NCBI GenBank assembly: GCA_947034895.1
Contig: OX344762.1
Span: 7,073,501 to 7,137,500 of the forward strand
Origin: Rhytidiadelphus loreus
Lineage: Eukaryota > Streptophyta > Bryopsida > Hypnales > Hylocomiaceae
Length of the DNA: 64,000 nt
Reading direction: 5' to 3'
Shown here piece after piece: positions 60,754-64,000 of this stretch. A program made the position numbers and the translations under genes. The notes under the pieces are model-generated. The model saw only the letters and a program-made list of their open reading frames with translations. It did not search any database and was not told where the DNA came from. Position 1 is the stretch's first letter. Every line of letters begins with the position of its first letter.

Positions 60754-61740
60754 CACAAAACAGGCTGCGAAAGGAGGTGAGCAATGAAATCAGGCTTGGT
60801 TAATATGCAAACTAGCTTGAATCCAGCCCAAAATTAGTAGGAAATGTGTCCCGGGCATCGGACCTTCTATGGGAGTGATTAGGAAGGGAATGAATTATAG
60901 TCACAGCTCCCTTCCATCTTTAGATAATAATAAAATCTAGTTGTTCTGCACCGTAATTCCGCACAGAACAGACACACGGAGAAAACACCCCCAAAAAAAA
61001 TTCAGCAATAGGTACTATAGGTACTATCTCGGCAGTGTTTTGGAAGGTAAAAGACTCGTACACAGAGATTTAGATGTTGCTGAACGATCGTTCCTAACAA
61101 TGCACCAATGGCAAAGAACCGGAGCAATTCTTTTCAGAACACGCGGAATTCAGCACTTACGATTCAAACAATTGTAGCTAAAAAAGAGGTGATCAACCGG
61201 TCAACGCTTGCGTTCGTCAGCTATTCAGCTCCAAACAGAGTTTGCAATTACAAACAGCTTTTCTCAGTTTTTGAAATCGTTACCCAAACCCTCTCCCAAC
61301 ATCTCGCACGTATAATGAGAAATTCAGATCCAGATTGCACTATCCAATTGCATAATTTCCAGTCAAACCCTAAACCCTAAAATTTCCAAATACGTGATAC
61401 GCAGTCCTGTGCGACTAATGAATCGAACAGCCAATTCAGTCGTGACGTAGAGTTTCAGTTGCTACAAAGCATCTACAAACACCAGAAAAGCTGTTGGAAA
61501 GTGCAATTTAAACCCGATAAATGTACCTTCTTCTAGCTGGATGTACTCGTCACTTGCACAGTAGTGCGTAGCTTACATTCAAAGCTCTCCGCACACAAAC
61601 TCTTCAATTTCGTACCGCTCTAAGCTCCGCAACAAAGAATCGATAACAAGTAGCTCGGGGAGCGGGAGAAGAGTTTGACTGCGGAAACACCTCCTTCAAT
61701 TTTGCATCACTTTCGTGAGAAGCGCAAGTTATAGGGGTTT
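60754..61740 (-). promoter_or_regulatory. Leader intron and promoter region of the SICKLE-like gene
   Basis: The acceptor at about 60766-60773 implies an untranslated first exon upstream on the minus strand. The GC-richer interval at about 61550-61700 is the best candidate, but no donor can be chosen with certainty. Frames on the plus strand here look fortuitous. Confidence 0.4.
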
Positions 61741-63353
61741 AGTACATGTCCCTCTCTAATTGCACCCTCTCTAATTGCACATTCGGATTCTCTCAATTAG
61801 TGTTACGAACATGATTGGAGAACTTGCACATGTCAAGAAGTGAACACATTTGAGTGTGTGCAAATGTTTCATCAAAACTACGGGTATGGTCAACCACTTA
61901 AGCAATTTGTGCATGTTTTAGAGCAATATAAGGCAATGCAAATTTTTTGCATGTATAGTGAAAATACCCAAAACCATTAATATAAGCAATTCAGCATACT
62001 TGGAGGCACCTTTTCCTAAAAATGATATTTTTTTTAGTATTAGCAAGTGAAAATCATGAATGTTATAAAAAAATATAGTTTTTAGATGTAGTATGTAATT
62101 TCTATGATTTTTCAAAGTGTCGGTTCCCTAGACCACTAAAACTATCACATAGATAGACCCTAAAAACAAAAATCAGAAATCAAATTGAAATTTGCAAAAA
62201 TCAATAGTTAGCAAATTAGAGTTAAATATGTATTCTTCAAATGCACCAGCAAATTAGAGGTAAGCATTTGCAGGACACATTAACTAAAGTCTAGGGATAC
62301 ATTTAATGGTAGTCTAGGATACAATAATGGGAGTAGGGACGCTTTTGGGTGTCTTCACCTTAAGAAGATAGAAATCCCAAGGATTGCAATTTTTTTGGTA
62401 ATTTTATGCCTTGAATTAAAATTACTATGAGTTTTGGAAGCCAAAAGTTGGCTTGGATCCATACCCAACATATAGACTCTTCCGATTCTAACATTCCTGC
62501 TTACTACTTCCTATTTTTTTGCTCACTACTTCAGGACATGTATCATAGTCTCATTAGTCCCAACCTTGAAAAGGACGAAAAACTAACTAACCAAGCTTTG
62601 GTTGGAAATAGATGCATTCTACATGCTGGGTATGGATCCATGATTGAAAATAGGTAGTTCTACCATACCTTTTTTAAGTTCAATTGTTTAATTCTTTGAA
62701 GACTGAATTAGGCGTTCAAATTTTGAACAATGGATGAATACAAATATGTCTCAAGCTCATATAATCTTAGATTTTTCATCCATCTAAATGTTTATAGATT
62801 CAAGTTAGTATTAATTTTCTAATATGATAAAGATTTTCATACAGATGATATGATAAAGATTTTCAAGGCTTTTGGCTCAATAACTCAAAAAATACAAGAA
62901 CATTTCACCTCATAAAGTTATTTTTTCTAATTCCAAAAATGATGCTTCAAAAATTATTTGAATGTAAATAAATAAATAAAATTTAAAAAGAAATCACTTA
63001 ACATTTAAAATTTAGAATAAAAAACTTATTGTAAAAACCACAAAAATTCAATTTGTAATCTATTTTAGAAGAAATTTTCAATTTTTGGCTAAACCATTTA
63101 TTGATAAACATTTATGAATGTAGTAGTAGATCCAACCATATGGATAAAATCTGTAGGACATTTGTAACTTTTGTTTGAAAGTCCTCATTAAATTATAATA
63201 CATTTTTAAAAAATTTTAAATTTGAACTACTCCTAGTCCTTAAAAGCACTTTTTAGAATACATTTGAATATCTTTTCGAACTTGTTTTCTTTTGGAATGA
63301 CAAAAGACATGATTGCATGCAATCTAATCACATTAAAAAGTCTCTCCTTCTAA
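61741..63353. other. AT-rich intergenic DNA
   Basis: No gene. A short direct repeat of CCCTCTCTAATTGCAC occurs at about 61750-61780. Confidence 0.4.
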
Positions 63354-64000
63354 CCCTCAAAGCATGCCAAGGTCCCTTAGGGGGTGCACTTAGTTCTACT
63401 ACAACAAACGACGTGCAAACCAGTGGTTTCTAATAAACTATAATTTCAATCTAAAATTTTGACCATTGTTTAATAATGACTATAGGTTTCTATTGCCAAC
63501 ATTTCCAATTTAAATAAAATATGAAATAATTTCTAAAAGATTGAAAATGAACTAAAATGGCATGTTTTCAACTCAAATAATTACAGAGAACACATTTAGA
63601 TGACCATTGAATCAATATTCAACTCAAAATAAACTTTGAATAGAGAGTTATTTTTAGAATTTTTTTTTTCATTTTTAGACAATTTTTTCTTATATAATAT
63701 AGGGGTGTGAAAGTTATTTTTCAATTCTACAATGTATCTTCTTACTTCAAAAATTTGTAACTATTTATCATTAACAAATAAAAATATCAATAATTCAAAA
63801 CATAAACTTTCAAAGTAGAAAAATCTATTCATATTTTATTAATTTTGTTTTATTTAAAATTCAAAAAATATATAGGAAGTCTAAAGTTTTGTTTGCATGT
63901 GATTTCTAATGGACACTCTAAGTGACCCTGAGCAAGGTCCCAAAGTAGTCAATGGATGAATTTTAAGTAGAAATGAAGAATGCACCTATTGGGCCATTTT
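63354..64000. mobile_element. Left end of a piggyBac-like element, interrupted and cut by the window edge
   Basis: After CTAA at 63350-63353 the sequence reads CCCTCAAAGCATGCCAAGG. It resembles the left end of 37667-38217 (CCCTTTAGGG, then GCATGCCAA). It is interrupted after 23 bp by a Mutator-like MITE and resumes at 63942. The other end lies beyond the window, so the assignment rests on one end. Confidence 0.4.
63377..63932. mobile_element. Mutator-like MITE, copy 2
   Basis: A 556-bp element is flanked by perfect 9-bp repeats CAAGGTCCC at 63368-63376 and 63933-63941. The left end TTAGGGGGTGCACTTAG and the inverted right end GCTCAGGGTCACTTAG match copy 1 (22985-23528). The interiors align along their length with scattered substitutions. 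Confidence 0.88.

Overview
This is nuclear DNA of a land plant. It has spliced genes with GT-AG introns, a plant cytochrome c oxidase subunit 5b, and three further genes of plant-specific types: an APD-type membrane RING ligase, an ARID-ELM2-SANT protein and a SICKLE-like protein. The DNA between genes is very AT-rich and full of old, small, mostly non-coding transposon copies. I cannot fix the lineage; a non-flowering plant is only a guess. No plasmid, phage, CRISPR or prokaryotic operon features are present.

Layout. On the minus strand at 1.9-10.5 kb is a nine-exon gene for a WD40 plus coiled-coil protein, with transposon remnants in at least four introns. A GC-richer stretch at 12.2-15.0 kb has no gene I can defend. 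A ten-exon minus-strand gene at 16.3-20.1 kb encodes an APD-like E3 ubiquitin ligase. A six-exon plus-strand gene at 24.2-26.7 kb encodes mitochondrial COX5b. From 26.7 to 43.7 kb there is a gene desert of transposon remnants and tandem arrays, with one faint exon-like ORF at 28.4-28.8 kb. A two-exon plus-strand gene at 45.2-48.3 kb encodes the ARID-ELM2-SANT protein. From 49.6 to 59.4 kb lie nested insertions and minisatellites. A minus-strand SICKLE-like gene sits at 60.1-60.8 kb. The genes look like independent housekeeping or regulatory genes, not a cluster with a joint function.

The strongest unexpected signal is a set of about a dozen short elements that insert at TTAA (once at ATAA), duplicate those four bases and begin with CCC: the hallmarks of the piggyBac superfamily. 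They carry no transposase here, so they would be non-autonomous. One copy (54433-55354) sits in a minisatellite whose neighbouring unit preserves the empty TTAA site. Other mobile DNA includes two Mutator-like MITEs with perfect 9-bp target duplications, a decayed Tc1/mariner-type element holding a solo-LTR candidate and itself lodged in a piggyBac-like copy, a GC-rich inverted-repeat family, CACTA-like fragments and three long perfect hairpins.

Exon coordinates were worked out by hand from splice signals and reading-frame phase. All four spliced models stay in frame to a stop. Family names rest on remembered motifs, not on database searches.
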